NCBI RefSeq assembly: GCF_024170165.1
Contig: NZ_JALJXP010000011.1
Coordinates: 1 to 64,000 of the forward strand
Reading direction: 5' to 3'
DNA length: 64,000 nucleotides
Source: Pseudomonas nitroreducens
GTDB taxonomy: Bacteria; Pseudomonadota; Gammaproteobacteria; Pseudomonadales; Pseudomonadaceae
The notes below the pieces were generated by a model that did not search any database, was not told where the DNA came from, and saw only the letters and a program-made list of their open reading frames with translations. Below are positions 35,163 to 44,593 of this stretch, one piece after another; the stretch's first letter is position 1, and each line of letters starts with the position of its first letter. A program made the translations under genes and the position numbers.

Positions 35163-35911
35163 GCGACAACGAACTGCTGCGTTACAGTCGGCAGATCCTC
35201 CTGCCGCAGATCGACGTCGACGGCCAGCTGCGCCTGAAGGACAGCCGCGTGCTGATCGTCGGCCTCGGTGGCCTGGGCGCCCCAGTGGCGCTGTACCTGG
35301 CGGCTGCCGGTGTCGGCGAGCTGCACCTGGCTGACTTCGACACGGTCGACCTGACCAACCTGCAACGACAGATCATCCACGGCACCGACAGCGTCGGCGT
35401 GGGCAAGGTGGATTCCGCCATCGCCCGCCTGACCGCTCTGAACCCGGACGTGAAACTGGTCGCCCACCGCCAGGCGCTGGACGCCGACTCCCTCGACGCC
35501 GCGGTGGCGGGTGTGGACCTGGTACTGGATTGCTGCGACAACTTCGGCACCCGCGAAGCCGTGAACGCCGCCTGTGTCGCCGCGAAGAAGCCGCTGGTCA
35601 GCGGCGCGGCCATTCGCCTGGAAGGGCAGCTTTCGGTGTTCGATCCGCGTCGCGAGGAAAGCCCGTGCTACCACTGCCTCTACGGCCATGGCAGCGAAGC
35701 CGAACTGACCTGCAGCGAGGCCGGCGTGGTCGGCCCGCTGGTGGGGTTGGTGGGCAGCCTGCAGGCGCTCGAAGCATTGAAGCTGCTGGCCGGCTTCGGC
35801 GAGCCGCTGGTGGGTCGCCTGCTGCTGATCGACGCCCTCGGCACGCGCTTCCGCGAGCTGCGGGTCAAGCGCGATCCGCAGTGTGCCGTGTGCGGAGCCG
35901 CGCATGGCTGA
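35156..35911 (+). CDS. moeB: Molybdopterin-synthase adenylyltransferase MoeB (E1-like)
   Basis: A 251-residue ThiF/MoeB/HesA-family enzyme that adenylates the C-terminus of a ubiquitin-like sulfur carrier such as MoaD. ATP site: [23 protein letters not shown] at about 31-53, then [15 protein letters not shown]. Zinc cysteines are in CYHCLYG and CAVCGAA. In Pseudomonas this gene belongs to the prmC-murI string. A ThiF role cannot be excluded, since the two are alike, but the gene order supports MoeB/HesA naming. Confidence 0.88.
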   Translation: MLSDNELLRYSRQILLPQIDVDGQLRLKDSRVLIVGLGGLGAPVALYLAAAGVGELHLADFDTVDLTNLQRQIIHGTDSVGVGKVDSAIARLTALNPDVKLVAHRQALDADSLDAAVAGVDLVLDCCDNFGTREAVNAACVAAKKPLVSGAAIRLEGQLSVFDPRREESPCYHCLYGHGSEAELTCSEAGVVGPLVGLVGSLQALEALKLLAGFGEPLVGRLLLIDALGTRFRELRVKRDPQCAVCGAAHG

Positions 35912-36698
35912 TGCCGCGCCGATCGGCGTGTTCGACTCCGGAGTGGGCGGCCTCAGCGTCCTCCACGAAATCCGGGCGCGGCTTCCCCAGGAATCCCTGA
36001 TCTACCTCGCCGACTGCGGCCACGTGCCCTACGGCGAAAAGACCCCCGAATACATCCGCGCGCGCTGCCGCGCCATCGCCGAATTCCTCCTGACCCGTGG
36101 CGCCAAGGCGCTGGTGCTGGCCTGCAACACGGCCACCGCTGCTGCCGCTGCGGACCTGCGCGAGCTGTATCCGCTGCTGCCCATCGTCGCCATGGAGCCG
36201 GCCGTGAAGCCGGCGGCCGAAGCGACCCGCAGCGGGGTGGTCGGCGTACTCGCCACCACCGGTACGCTGAAGAGCGCACGCTTCGCCGCATTGCTGGATC
36301 GCTTCGCCAGCGACGTGCGCGTCGTCACCCAGCCCTGCCCGGGGCTGGTGGAGCGCATCGAGCTGGGCGACCTCAGTGGCCCGCAGACCCGTGAACTGCT
36401 GCAGGGTTACGTTGCGCCATTGTTGGCCGAGGGCTGTGACACGCTGATCCTCGGCTGCACGCATTACCCTTTCCTGCGCCCGCTGCTGCGGGAGCTGGTA
36501 CCGGCGGACGTTTCGCTGGTCGACACCGGGGCCGCCGTCGCCCGTCAGCTCGAGCGTCTGCTGCAGGCACGGGGGATGCTGGCCGAGGTCGACGCAAAAA
36601 AAACTGAGCTATGGACCAGTGGGGCAGTCGAAGGACTCGAGCGCGTCCTGCCGGTGCTATGGGGCACCGAAGAGCCGGTCAATTTCTTCCCTGGCTGA
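35904..36698 (+). CDS. murI: Glutamate racemase
   Basis: A 264-residue racemase supplying D-glutamate for peptidoglycan. [15 protein letters not shown] near the start; the two catalytic cysteines are in VLACNTATA (about residue 74) and LGCTHYPF (about 185). The start at 35904 ([11 protein letters not shown]) fits; an ATG seven codons earlier is inside moeB and less family-like. Overlaps moeB by eight bases. Last gene of the hemA operon; I see no strong terminator in the 115 bases that follow. Confidence 0.95.
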   Translation: MADAAPIGVFDSGVGGLSVLHEIRARLPQESLIYLADCGHVPYGEKTPEYIRARCRAIAEFLLTRGAKALVLACNTATAAAAADLRELYPLLPIVAMEPAVKPAAEATRSGVVGVLATTGTLKSARFAALLDRFASDVRVVTQPCPGLVERIELGDLSGPQTRELLQGYVAPLLAEGCDTLILGCTHYPFLRPLLRELVPADVSLVDTGAAVARQLERLLQARGMLAEVDAKKTELWTSGAVEGLERVLPVLWGTEEPVNFFPG

Positions 36699-36727
36699 TG
36701 AAAAAATAGCGGCTGGGTACTGGGGTC

Positions 36728-36759
36728 TGTCAGCAAGTGCTGACAAATGTCCTTATAAT
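36728..36759 (+). promoter_or_regulatory. pagL promoter with an operator-like palindrome
   Basis: TGTCAGCAAGTGCTGACA (36728-36745) is a perfect 8-2-8 palindrome. A perfect -10, TATAAT, sits at 36754-36759, so the -35 position (about 36731-36736) falls inside the palindrome. A regulator bound here would block or steer RNA polymerase. It lies 55 bases before the pagL start. No known PhoP or PmrA box is recognised in the gap. Confidence 0.65.
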
Positions 36760-36813
36760 CGCCAGCTATTCGCGGGGATTTTTCATTCAGCTTTCTAATA
36801 AAAGGATGTTTCG

Positions 36814-37335
36814 ATGAAGAAACTACTCTCGCTTGCCGCCGTGGCAGCTTTGACTCTGGGGCATCTGGTTTCCGCACAGGCTGCTGGCCTGACTGGCGCT
36901 GTTGGCTTTACCGGGCAGAACACCATGACCTACCGCCTGGGCCTGGGTTTCGACTGGGACAAGAGCTGGTGGGAAAGCTCCACCGGACGCCTGACCGGCT
37001 ACTGGGACGCCGGCTACACCTACTGGGAGGGTGGTGACGAGGCCAGCGGCCGTCATTCGCTGTCCTTCAGCCCGGTGTTCGTCTACGAGTTCTCTGGCGA
37101 GAAGGTCAAACCCTTCATCGAAGCCGGTATCGGCGTGGCCGTGTTCAGTGGCTCGCGCGCCGGCGACCAGAACCTGGGCGGCGCCTTCAACTTCGAGGAT
37201 CGCCTGGGCGCAGGCCTGCGCTTCGGCGAGGGCCAGGCCATCGGAGTGCGCGCCATGCATTACTCCAACGCCGGTATCAGCCAGCCGAACGACGGCATCG
37301 AATCCTACAGCCTCTATTACACGCATCCGCTGTAA
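36814..37335 (+). CDS. pagL: Lipid A 3-O-deacylase PagL
   Basis: A 173-residue outer-membrane beta-barrel enzyme that removes the 3-O acyl chain of lipid A. Signal peptide of about 23 residues, ending AQA. Active-site residues His149, Ser151 and Glu163 lie in AMHYSNAGISQPNDGIESY; minus the signal these are 126, 128 and 140, exactly the P. aeruginosa PagL triad. Alternating beta strands ending in aromatic residues (YSLYYTHPL) suit a barrel. AAAGGA precedes the ATG. It lies between murI and phr. Confidence 0.95.
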   Translation: MKKLLSLAAVAALTLGHLVSAQAAGLTGAVGFTGQNTMTYRLGLGFDWDKSWWESSTGRLTGYWDAGYTYWEGGDEASGRHSLSFSPVFVYEFSGEKVKPFIEAGIGVAVFSGSRAGDQNLGGAFNFEDRLGAGLRFGEGQAIGVRAMHYSNAGISQPNDGIESYSLYYTHPL

Positions 37336-37351
37336 CAGAGCGCTGACAAAG

Positions 37352-37379
37352 AAAGCCGGGCCCTGGGTCCGGCTTTTTT
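37352..37379 (+). terminator. Terminator of pagL
   Basis: An 8-bp stem AAAGCCGG/CCGGCTTT with a loop of nine bases, followed by TTT, 17 bases after the pagL stop codon. Confidence 0.85.
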
Positions 37380-37396
37380 GTGCGCGCTGGCTTTTC

Positions 37397-37457
37397 GTAG
37401 GAGCGAGCTCGCGAAAGCACCGCGACTGCGCGGGTTCGCGAGCAAGCTCGCTCCTAC
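37397..37457. repeat. REP element pair (inverted), phr-pagL gap
   Basis: GTAGGAGCGAGCTCGCGAA at 37397, which lacks the TTGCTC of other copies, faces an inverted full copy ending CTCGCTCCTAC at 37457. It lies between the convergent ends of pagL and phr. Confidence 0.83.
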
Positions 37458-37472
37458 AGACAGGCGGCAGCG

Positions 37473-38900
37473 TCAGCGCGAAGCTGCCAGGTTCTTGAAC
37501 GCCTCCAGTGCCCGTTCCCGCGTTGCCGACAGGTCGCACATCGGCTGTGGATAACCTTGCGCGCCGAACAGCCCGAGTTTAGACGGGTCGTGCATGGCCT
37601 TGCCCTGCAGCCCGGCCAGTTCCGGCACCCAGCGGCGGATGAAGCGGCCGTCCGGGTCGAAGCGTTCGGACTGCGAGATCGGGTTGAAGATGCGGAAGTA
37701 AGGCGCCGCGTCGGTGCCGGTGGAGGCGCTCCACTGCCAGCCGCCGTTGTTCGCCGCCAGGTCGCCGTCGATCAGGTGGCGCATGAACCAGCGCTCGCCC
37801 TCGCGCCAGTCGATCAGCAGGTTCTTGGTGAGGAACATCGCCACCACCATGCGCAGGCGGTTGTGCATCCAGCCGGTGGCGAGCAGCTGGCGCATGGCGG
37901 CGTCGATGAGGGGGAAGCCGGTGCGGCCCTGCTGCCAGTCCTCCAGGTCCTTCGGGTCGTAGCGCCACTTGAGCTTTTCGGTGTCCTCGCGGAAGGCCCG
38001 GTGCCGGCTGACGCGCGGGAAGCCAACGAGGATGTGCTTGTAGAACTCGCGCCAGAGCAGCTCGTTGATCCAGCTGACCGCGCCGCTGTTGCCGGTCTCG
38101 AACTCGCCGTGGTTGTTTGCCAGCGCCGCGTGCAGGCACTGGCGGGGCGACAGCACGCCGGCCGCGAGGTACGGCGAGAGGCGACTGGTGCCGTCGCGGG
38201 CGGGGAGGTCGCGGGTGTCCTGGTAGGTCCTGAGGATTTCGTCGGTGAACAGCTCCACGCGCTCATGGGCGGCTTCCTCGCCGGCGGGCCATTCTTCGCT
38301 CAGTTCGGCGGGCGGCGGCTCGAAGCCTGTGACCTGCGAGGGCACCTCGTCGCTGGCGATATCCAGCTCCTGCTGCGCACGAGGCGCCGGTACGAGGCTG
38401 GGCACGCCGAGGTTCAGGCGCTCGTAGCAGACCTTGCGGAACTGGCTGTAGACCTGGAAGTAGGTGCCACCCTTGGTGAGGATGGTGCCCGGCGTGAAGA
38501 ACAGCTGGTCGAGGTGGCTGCGCAGGCGGATGCCGTCCTGCTCCAACGCCTTCTCCACGGCAACGTCACGGGCGGCTTCGTTGATGCCGTATTCCTCGTT
38601 GACGTGCAGCGTCTCGACGTCCAGTTCGCGGCAGAGCTGGGCAATGACTTTCGGCGCCTCGTGCCAATGGTCCGCCGTGCGGATCAGCAGTGGAATGCGC
38701 AGCTTGTCGAGGCCGGCACGCAGTTCGCGCAGGTTGCGCAGCCAGAAGTCGACCTTGCACGGCGCGTCGTCGTGGCGCAGCCACTGACCGGGACTGAGCA
38801 GGTAGAGCGCGATTACCGGACCACGCTCGGCGGCGGCGTGCAGGGCGCTGTTGTCGCTCAGGCGCAGGTCGCTGCGCAGCCAGACGAGTTGGCGTTTCAT
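37473..38900 (-). CDS. phr: Deoxyribodipyrimidine photolyase
   Basis: A 475-residue DNA photolyase that repairs cyclobutane pyrimidine dimers with blue light, using FADH and an antenna chromophore. N-terminal alpha/beta domain: QLVWLRSDLRLSDNSAL. C-terminal FAD domain: FYKHILVGFPR..., RTGFPLIDAAMRQLLATGWMHNR near 330 and NGGWQWSASTGTDAAPYFRIFNP near 405. The start lies within the last codons of the regulator gene (four-base overlap), so it is the last gene of a DUF523-regulator-phr operon that begins with TGTACA boxes. Confidence 0.95.
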   Translation of the reverse strand: MKRQLVWLRSDLRLSDNSALHAAAERGPVIALYLLSPGQWLRHDDAPCKVDFWLRNLRELRAGLDKLRIPLLIRTADHWHEAPKVIAQLCRELDVETLHVNEEYGINEAARDVAVEKALEQDGIRLRSHLDQLFFTPGTILTKGGTYFQVYSQFRKVCYERLNLGVPSLVPAPRAQQELDIASDEVPSQVTGFEPPPAELSEEWPAGEEAAHERVELFTDEILRTYQDTRDLPARDGTSRLSPYLAAGVLSPRQCLHAALANNHGEFETGNSGAVSWINELLWREFYKHILVGFPRVSRHRAFREDTEKLKWRYDPKDLEDWQQGRTGFPLIDAAMRQLLATGWMHNRLRMVVAMFLTKNLLIDWREGERWFMRHLIDGDLAANNGGWQWSASTGTDAAPYFRIFNPISQSERFDPDGRFIRRWVPELAGLQGKAMHDPSKLGLFGAQGYPQPMCDLSATRERALEAFKNLAASR

Positions 38901-39847
38901 GCGGCCTCCCCGTTGAGCAGGTGCAGTTCGCGCAGCAGGTCGAAGGCGGCAACCGGGTCGCTGGCCAGGTGCAGCGGTGGTTCGGCGATGGCCAGTTCCT
39001 GCAGCGCGTCGGGGTGGATGGCGGTGGCAGGGCCGGCCAGCAGGCGCGGGCAGTCGACGCCGGCCAGCAGCCGGGGCAGTTGCAGCAGGTTCAGCGTGCG
39101 GCTGGAGTAGAGCAGCACGGCACGCGGTTGCAGGCGTTCCACCGCCAGCGCCAGTTCACCGGGCGGCAAGGGCCAGTCGAAGATTTCCAGCGGGCAACCG
39201 GCACTGCTGGCCAGCCACGCGGTGAGCCACAGGCCCGGCTCCAGCGGCAGGCCGGACTGGTTTACCAGCAGCAGCGGGGCGCCACGCTGCTGGCGGTTGT
39301 GATGGTAGAGGCGGGTGCCGAACTTGGTGCGCAGCCAGGTGTGGAAGAACACCCGCTCCAGCTGCGCGCCGAACTGGCCCTGCCAGCGCAGTTCCAGCTC
39401 CTCCAGCAGCGGCAGCATCAGTTGCTCGCAGAGTGTCTGCGCGGGGTAGATCGCCAGCGCGCCGTTGAACAGTTCATCCAGCTGGCGCTCGTGGATCCGG
39501 CCGATGGCGGCGATGCACTGCTGGCGCAGGTCGTCCCAGGGCGAGGCGGTGGTTTCCGGCGGTGGCGACGCGTTTTCGTCGAGCAGTGCGCGGATCTTGC
39601 TCACCGCCACGCCCCGGCCGAGCCAGGTGAGGATGGCCTGGATGCGTGCGACCTGCGCTTCGGAATAAAGGCGGTGACCCTTGGGCGTGCGTTGCGGCAC
39701 GACCAGGCCGTAGCGGCGCTCCCAGGCGCGCAGGGTGACCGGGTTGACGCCGGTGCGCCGGGAAACTTCGCGGATCGGCAGCCAGCCTTCGGCCAGGGCC
39801 TGACGGTAGTCGTCGTCCGATTCTTGGTGAGGGTGGTCGGGATTCAT
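38897..39847 (-). CDS. MerR-family regulator of the LitR/CarH type (class II, no B12 motif)
   Basis: A 316-residue MerR-family regulator. The winged helix lies at residues 20-90: IREVSRRTGVNPVTLRAWERRYGL, then RTPKGHRLYSEAQVARI. The C-terminal 200 residues follow the B12-binding fold of CarH/LitR (a helical bundle, then a Rossmann-like part with LLLVNQSGLPLEPGLWLTAW). The cobalamin signature W-x9-EH is not intact: the nearest stretch, RWQGQFGAQLERVFF, has Glu but no His. This fits class II LitR proteins (PplR of P. putida), which lack B12 and work with a LOV photoreceptor; no LOV gene is in the window. It probably binds the TGTACA pairs nearby and so autoregulates. Confidence 0.85.
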   Translation of the reverse strand: MNPDHPHQESDDDYRQALAEGWLPIREVSRRTGVNPVTLRAWERRYGLVVPQRTPKGHRLYSEAQVARIQAILTWLGRGVAVSKIRALLDENASPPPETTASPWDDLRQQCIAAIGRIHERQLDELFNGALAIYPAQTLCEQLMLPLLEELELRWQGQFGAQLERVFFHTWLRTKFGTRLYHHNRQQRGAPLLLVNQSGLPLEPGLWLTAWLASSAGCPLEIFDWPLPPGELALAVERLQPRAVLLYSSRTLNLLQLPRLLAGVDCPRLLAGPATAIHPDALQELAIAEPPLHLASDPVAAFDLLRELHLLNGEAA

Positions 39848-39865
39848 GAGCGTCCTGTCGGGAGT

Positions 39866-40837
39866 TCAGATGGCATTGCGCAGGCTCAGGTCTTCGGGGT
39901 GCGGTTGCAGATAGGCCTGGGCGTCGATGTAGGGGTGCGGGTGCAGGCGGAAGTGGTGCTTGAGCAGTGTCAGCGGCACCACCAGCGGGATCACGCCTTC
40001 GCGGTACTGGTCGATCAGGTGCTGCATCTCGGCCTTCTCGGTGGAGGGCAGGTCGTGCTTGAGATAACCGGCCAGGTGCTGCAGCACGTTGCTGTGGGTG
40101 CCGCGGGTGGCGCAGGTGCCCAGCGCCTGCATGAAGTCGCGGAAGTAGTCCGGGGCGAAGTCTTCCAGCGGCTGCTCGCCGATCTTCGCCAGGCGCTGGC
40201 CGAGAACGCTGTACTGGCGTGGGTTGTGCGCCATCAGCTGGTACTTGTAGCGGGAGTGGAAGCCGATCACCGCGTGGCGCGACAGGCCTTCCGCGCAAAG
40301 TCGCTGCCAGGCGGCGTAGGCGAACACGCGGGTGAGGAAGTTCTCGCGGATCACCGGGTCGTTGAGGCGGCCTTCTTCTTCCACCGGCAGTTCAGGGCGA
40401 GCGGCGCAGAAGGTTTCCGCGTAGAGCCCGCGCACACCTGGCGGACGCAGCTGACCGTCGAAGCGATAGAGCTTCACCCGCTGCAGGCCGCAGGAGGGCG
40501 ATTGCTGCATGAAGATGTAGCCGCAGATTTCCTGCAGCAGCCCGGCCTGCTTGCGGCCGAAATCGCGCAGGGCTTCGCTGACATCGCGGCCGCCTTCGCG
40601 CTGGATCAGGGCCCGCGGGTCATCGCGGTCGCCGACCAGGCGCAGGGTCGGCCGTGGCACGCCGAGGCCGATGGCGACTTCCGGGCACACCGGGACGAAG
40701 TCGAAGTAGCGGCTGAGGACGTCCAGACACAGGCGCGAGGCCTTGTGTCCGCCGTTGTAGCGCACCGGCTCGCCCAGCAGGCAGGCGCTGATGGCGAGCT
40801 GGGGACGCGGGGGGCTGGTGGGCTTGGCGGTGGACAT
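39866..40837 (-). CDS. DUF523/DUF1722 protein (YbgA-like fusion)
   Basis: A 323-residue protein with two known but unassigned domains: DUF523 (about 1-150; ISACLLGEPVRYNGGHK, VCPEVAIGLGVPRP and QSPSCGLQRVKLY, with Cys residues that may bind metal) and DUF1722 (about 170-310; FHSRYKYQLMAHNPRQYSVLG). In E. coli DUF1722 is YbgA, next to phr. The start is at 40837 (MSTAKPTSPP); an ATG at 40879 lies in the TGTACA box region. First gene of the DUF523-regulator-phr operon, with 18 bases to the regulator gene. A link to light response or photoreactivation is inferred from this context. Confidence 0.87.
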   Translation of the reverse strand: MSTAKPTSPPRPQLAISACLLGEPVRYNGGHKASRLCLDVLSRYFDFVPVCPEVAIGLGVPRPTLRLVGDRDDPRALIQREGGRDVSEALRDFGRKQAGLLQEICGYIFMQQSPSCGLQRVKLYRFDGQLRPPGVRGLYAETFCAARPELPVEEEGRLNDPVIRENFLTRVFAYAAWQRLCAEGLSRHAVIGFHSRYKYQLMAHNPRQYSVLGQRLAKIGEQPLEDFAPDYFRDFMQALGTCATRGTHSNVLQHLAGYLKHDLPSTEKAEMQHLIDQYREGVIPLVVPLTLLKHHFRLHPHPYIDAQAYLQPHPEDLSLRNAI

Positions 40838-40854
40838 GGCGGCAACCGATTTCT

Positions 40855-40878
40855 TGTACAGGTGGGTTTCTTTGTACA
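40855..40878 (-). promoter_or_regulatory. Paired TGTACA boxes, inner pair before DUF523 gene
   Basis: TGTACA at 40855-40860 and 40873-40878, with 12 bases between. It starts 18 bases before the DUF523 gene start codon. Same spacing as at 40905 and 42021. The palindromic half-sites and spacing fit the T(G/A)TACA-N12-TGTA(C/T)A site that I recall for class II LitR in P. putida. On the minus strand TTGTAC could serve as a -35 with TACAAG as the -10, 15 bases apart, a spacing MerR proteins are known to act on. Confidence 0.75.
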
Positions 40879-40904
40879 ACTATCGGCAAGGATAGGCGCA
40901 GGCT

Positions 40905-40928
40905 TGTACAAGTGCAAAGACTTGTACA
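40905..40928 (-). promoter_or_regulatory. Paired TGTACA boxes, outer pair before DUF523 gene
   Basis: TGTACA at 40905-40910 and 40923-40928 with 12 bases between, each part of an eight-base or longer palindrome (CTTGTACAAG for both). Exactly 50 bases upstream of the inner pair. Both pairs lie in the 151-base gap between the renalase 3' end and the DUF523 start. Confidence 0.75.
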
Positions 40929-40988
40929 AGGAGAGGGGCGAGCGCGGGGATTCGACGGCCATCTCCGCCGGGAGATGGCCGTGCTCGG

Positions 40989-41996
<1,008 letters not shown>

Positions 41997-42020
41997 TCAG
42001 CGTAACGAGCGGGATGCTCT

Positions 42021-42044
42021 TGTACAAACGAAACTATCTGTACA
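42021..42044. promoter_or_regulatory. Paired TGTACA boxes in renalase-SDR divergent region
   Basis: TGTACA at 42021-42026 and 42039-42044 with 12 bases between, in the 275-base gap between renalase (minus) and the SDR gene (plus). The second half reads TACAAT on the plus strand, a good -10 candidate. The boxes are close to the renalase start and about 200 bases from the SDR start, so they most likely serve renalase and possibly both. Confidence 0.75.
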
Positions 42045-42247
42045 ATTGCGTTTCAGCTGTCCGCGCTCGTCAACGACAGGAGTCCGATCATCGGAACCTT
42101 CGCTGCCGCATCGGTTCATTCAGGAATGAGCCCGGCTTTGGTTCCGGCACTTACAGCGTAGACCTCGCCGTAGAGGGAGTGTCAATGCAATCGCCTCCCT
42201 CTCGTCCAGACTGATGGAAGGTGGAACAGCCCAACAAGGAGTTCGCC

Positions 42248-43153
42248 ATGCATATTCTCTTGACCGGCGGCACCGGCCTGATCGGCCGCCGCCTCTGCCG
42301 CCAGTGGAGTGCCGAAGGGCACCAGCTCACCGTGCTGAGTCGCCAGCCGCAGCACGTCCCCGCGCTGTGCGGCGGGACGGTGCGCGGCATCGCCGACTTC
42401 GAGGCCTATGGAGACGGGCCGCTGGATGCGGTGGTCAATCTGGCCGGCGAGCCCATCGCCGACAAGCCCTGGAGCGCCCGGCGCAAGGTCCTGCTTTGGG
42501 ACAGCCGGGTGCGTCTGACCGAGCGTCTGGTGAGCTGGCTGGAGGGGCGCAGCCAGCGCCCGGCGGTACTGATCAACGGCTCGGCGGTGGGCTGGTACGG
42601 CGACGCCGGCGAGCGCCCGCTGGAAGAGAACAGCGCGGCGGCCGGCGAGGACTTCGCCAGCGAGCTGTGCCTGGCCTGGGAGCAGATCGCCCGCGAGGCC
42701 GAGGCCCTGGGCATTCGCGTGGTGCTGGTGCGCACCGGGCTGGTGCTGGCGCCCGAAGGCGGTTTCCTCAAGCGCCTGCTGCCGCCGTTCCGCCTGGGCG
42801 CCGGTGGGCGCCTGGGGGATGGTCGGCAGTGGATGTCCTGGGTGCATATCGAAGATCAGATCGCCCTGATCGATTTTCTTTTGCGCAAGGCGGACGCGAC
42901 CGGTCCTTATAATGCGTGCGCACCGCTGCCAGTGCGCAACCGCGACTTCACCCAGGAACTGGGCCAGGCGCTGCACCGGCCGACGCTGATGCCGGTGCCG
43001 GGCTTTGCTCTGCGCCTGTTGCTGGGCGAGATGTCGACCCTGCTGCTGGGCGGCCAGCGCATCGTGCCGCGCCGCCTGCTGGACGCCGGCTTCGAGTTCC
43101 GCTTCGCGGAGTTCAAGGAAGCGCTGGCCGACGTGTTGCAGGAAAAACGCTGA
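42248..43153 (+). CDS. TIGR01777-family NAD-dependent epimerase/SDR (YfcH-like)
   Basis: A 301-residue extended-SDR protein of the YfcH group. Rossmann motif ILLTGGTGLIGRRLCRQW at residues 3-20, VVNLAGEPIADKPWS near 65, INGSAVGWYGDAGERPLEE near 105, and the family tail with LLGGQRIVPRRLLDAGFEFRFAEFKEAL. AAGGAG lies before the ATG at 42248. Substrate unknown. In P. putida, as I recall, such a gene lies in the light-induced LitR cluster, which fits its location next to the TGTACA-box genes. hemH follows after 107 bases. Confidence 0.87.
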   Translation: MHILLTGGTGLIGRRLCRQWSAEGHQLTVLSRQPQHVPALCGGTVRGIADFEAYGDGPLDAVVNLAGEPIADKPWSARRKVLLWDSRVRLTERLVSWLEGRSQRPAVLINGSAVGWYGDAGERPLEENSAAAGEDFASELCLAWEQIAREAEALGIRVVLVRTGLVLAPEGGFLKRLLPPFRLGAGGRLGDGRQWMSWVHIEDQIALIDFLLRKADATGPYNACAPLPVRNRDFTQELGQALHRPTLMPVPGFALRLLLGEMSTLLLGGQRIVPRRLLDAGFEFRFAEFKEALADVLQEKR

Positions 43154-43260
43154 GCCCCTGCGACATCGGCAACAGCCCTGGAACATCTGGATAGCGCGGG
43201 CTGCGTGTAAACTGCGCAGCCCGCACGACGCACCCAACCGTACCGGTTTAAGGACACTGC

Positions 43261-44283
43261 ATGACCCAAAACGCCCTCCTGCTGGTCAACCTGGGATCCC
43301 CGGCCTCCACCCAGGTCGAGGACGTGCGCCGCTACCTCGATCAGTTCCTCATGGACCCCTACGTGATCGACCTGCCCTGGCCGATCCGCCGGTTGCTGGT
43401 TTCGCTGGTGCTGCGCAAGCGCCCGCAGGAATCCGCCCACGCCTACGCCTCGATCTGGTGGGACGAGGGCTCGCCGCTGGTGGTGCTGAGCCGCCGCCTG
43501 CAGGAGGCCGTGAAGCCGTTCTGGCCACACGGCCCGGTGGAGCTGGGCATGCGCTATGGCGAGCCGTCCATCGAGAAGGCGCTGCTGCGCCTGAGCCAGC
43601 AGGGCATCACCCAGGTGACTTTCGCGCCGCTATACCCGCAGTTCGCCGACAGCACCACCACCACCGCCATCGAGGAAGCTCGTCGTGTCATGCGCGAGCA
43701 CAACCTCAAGCTGGAGCTGAAGGTGCTGCCGCCGTTCTACGCCGAGCCCGAGTACCGCCAGGCGCTGGTGGACAGCGTGAGACCGTACCTGGAGCAACCC
43801 TATGATCACCTGCTGCTGAGCTTCCACGGCCTGCCCGAATCGCACATCCGCAAGTTGGTGAAGGACAAGAGCCACGACCTCACCGCCAGTTCCAGCCGTG
43901 GCGTGCACGAGGACGTCATGGCCGTCTGTTACCGCAGCCAGTGCCTGCGCACGGCGGAAGACTTCGCCGCTGGCGCTGGCTTGCAGGACGGGCGCTGGTC
44001 GGTGTCCTTCCAGTCGCGCCTGGGCCGCAACAAGTGGATCGAGCCCTATACCGAGGCGCAACTGGACAAGCTCGGCAAGCAGGGCGTGAAGCGCCTGCTG
44101 GTGATGTGCCCGGCCTTCGTCGCCGACTGCATCGAGACCCTGGAAGAAATCGGCCAGCGCGGCCAGGAGCAGTTCCGTGCGGCGGGTGGCGAGGAGCTGG
44201 TGCTGGTGCCTTGCCTGAATGACCAGGAGCTGTGGGCGCGTGCGCTGGCGCAGCTTTGCGAGCGGACCCCCGCCTCGATCTGA
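43261..44283 (+). CDS. hemH: Ferrochelatase
   Basis: A 340-residue ferrochelatase inserting iron into protoporphyrin IX, the last step of haem synthesis. [13 protein letters not shown] at the start; catalytic His in [15 protein letters not shown] (about residue 195); C-terminal [18 protein letters not shown]. Length is typical. Associated with the inner membrane face. Preceded by AAGGA. Confidence 0.96.
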   Translation: MTQNALLLVNLGSPASTQVEDVRRYLDQFLMDPYVIDLPWPIRRLLVSLVLRKRPQESAHAYASIWWDEGSPLVVLSRRLQEAVKPFWPHGPVELGMRYGEPSIEKALLRLSQQGITQVTFAPLYPQFADSTTTTAIEEARRVMREHNLKLELKVLPPFYAEPEYRQALVDSVRPYLEQPYDHLLLSFHGLPESHIRKLVKDKSHDLTASSSRGVHEDVMAVCYRSQCLRTAEDFAAGAGLQDGRWSVSFQSRLGRNKWIEPYTEAQLDKLGKQGVKRLLVMCPAFVADCIETLEEIGQRGQEQFRAAGGEELVLVPCLNDQELWARALAQLCERTPASI

Positions 44284-44294
44284 ACCCTGCCATG

Positions 44295-44321
44295 GCGGAT
44301 AAAGCGTTCCGCTTTATGCGC
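44295..44321. repeat. Intergenic hairpin after hemH
   Basis: GCGGATAAAGCG and CGCTTTATGCGC pair over 11 of 12 positions with loop TTC, just after the hemH stop. No T-run, so it may stop transcription only partly; it also resembles dispersed GGCGGATAA...CGCCCTA repeats of Pseudomonas. Confidence 0.55.
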
Positions 44322-44344
44322 CCTACAGGTGAGACCAGCTCTTC

Positions 44345-44422
44345 GTAGGAGCGAGCTTGCTCGCGAACCCGTCCAGCGCCGGAGTCGCCGGTGAGCTTGT
44401 TCGCGAGCCAGCTCGCTCCTAC
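44345..44422. repeat. REP element pair (inverted)
   Basis: GTAGGAGCGAGCTTGCTCGC at 44345 and its inverted form ending GCTCGCTCCTAC at 44422, with about 35 bases between. In the 310-base hemH to MFS gap; the rest of the gap holds no gene that I can see. Confidence 0.85.
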
Positions 44423-44593
44423 AGAGGGCGACAGCGAAACCCTGCGTCCAATCCCTGACCACCCATCCATCAGCCAACGGCCGACGCGCGCATTCAGAGA
44501 TTTGATAGTGCGCGCGCGACGCGTTCGCAATGCCTACTCTGCGGGTTCTCCCCTTCGCCTTCGCCGCGATTGGCGGCGTTTCAGGAGCCCGGC

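Noticed and set aside
38897-39847. Regulator as a B12-dependent CarH photoreceptor
   Set aside because: The W-x9-EH cobalamin ligand motif is not intact; only Glu without His follows the Trp.
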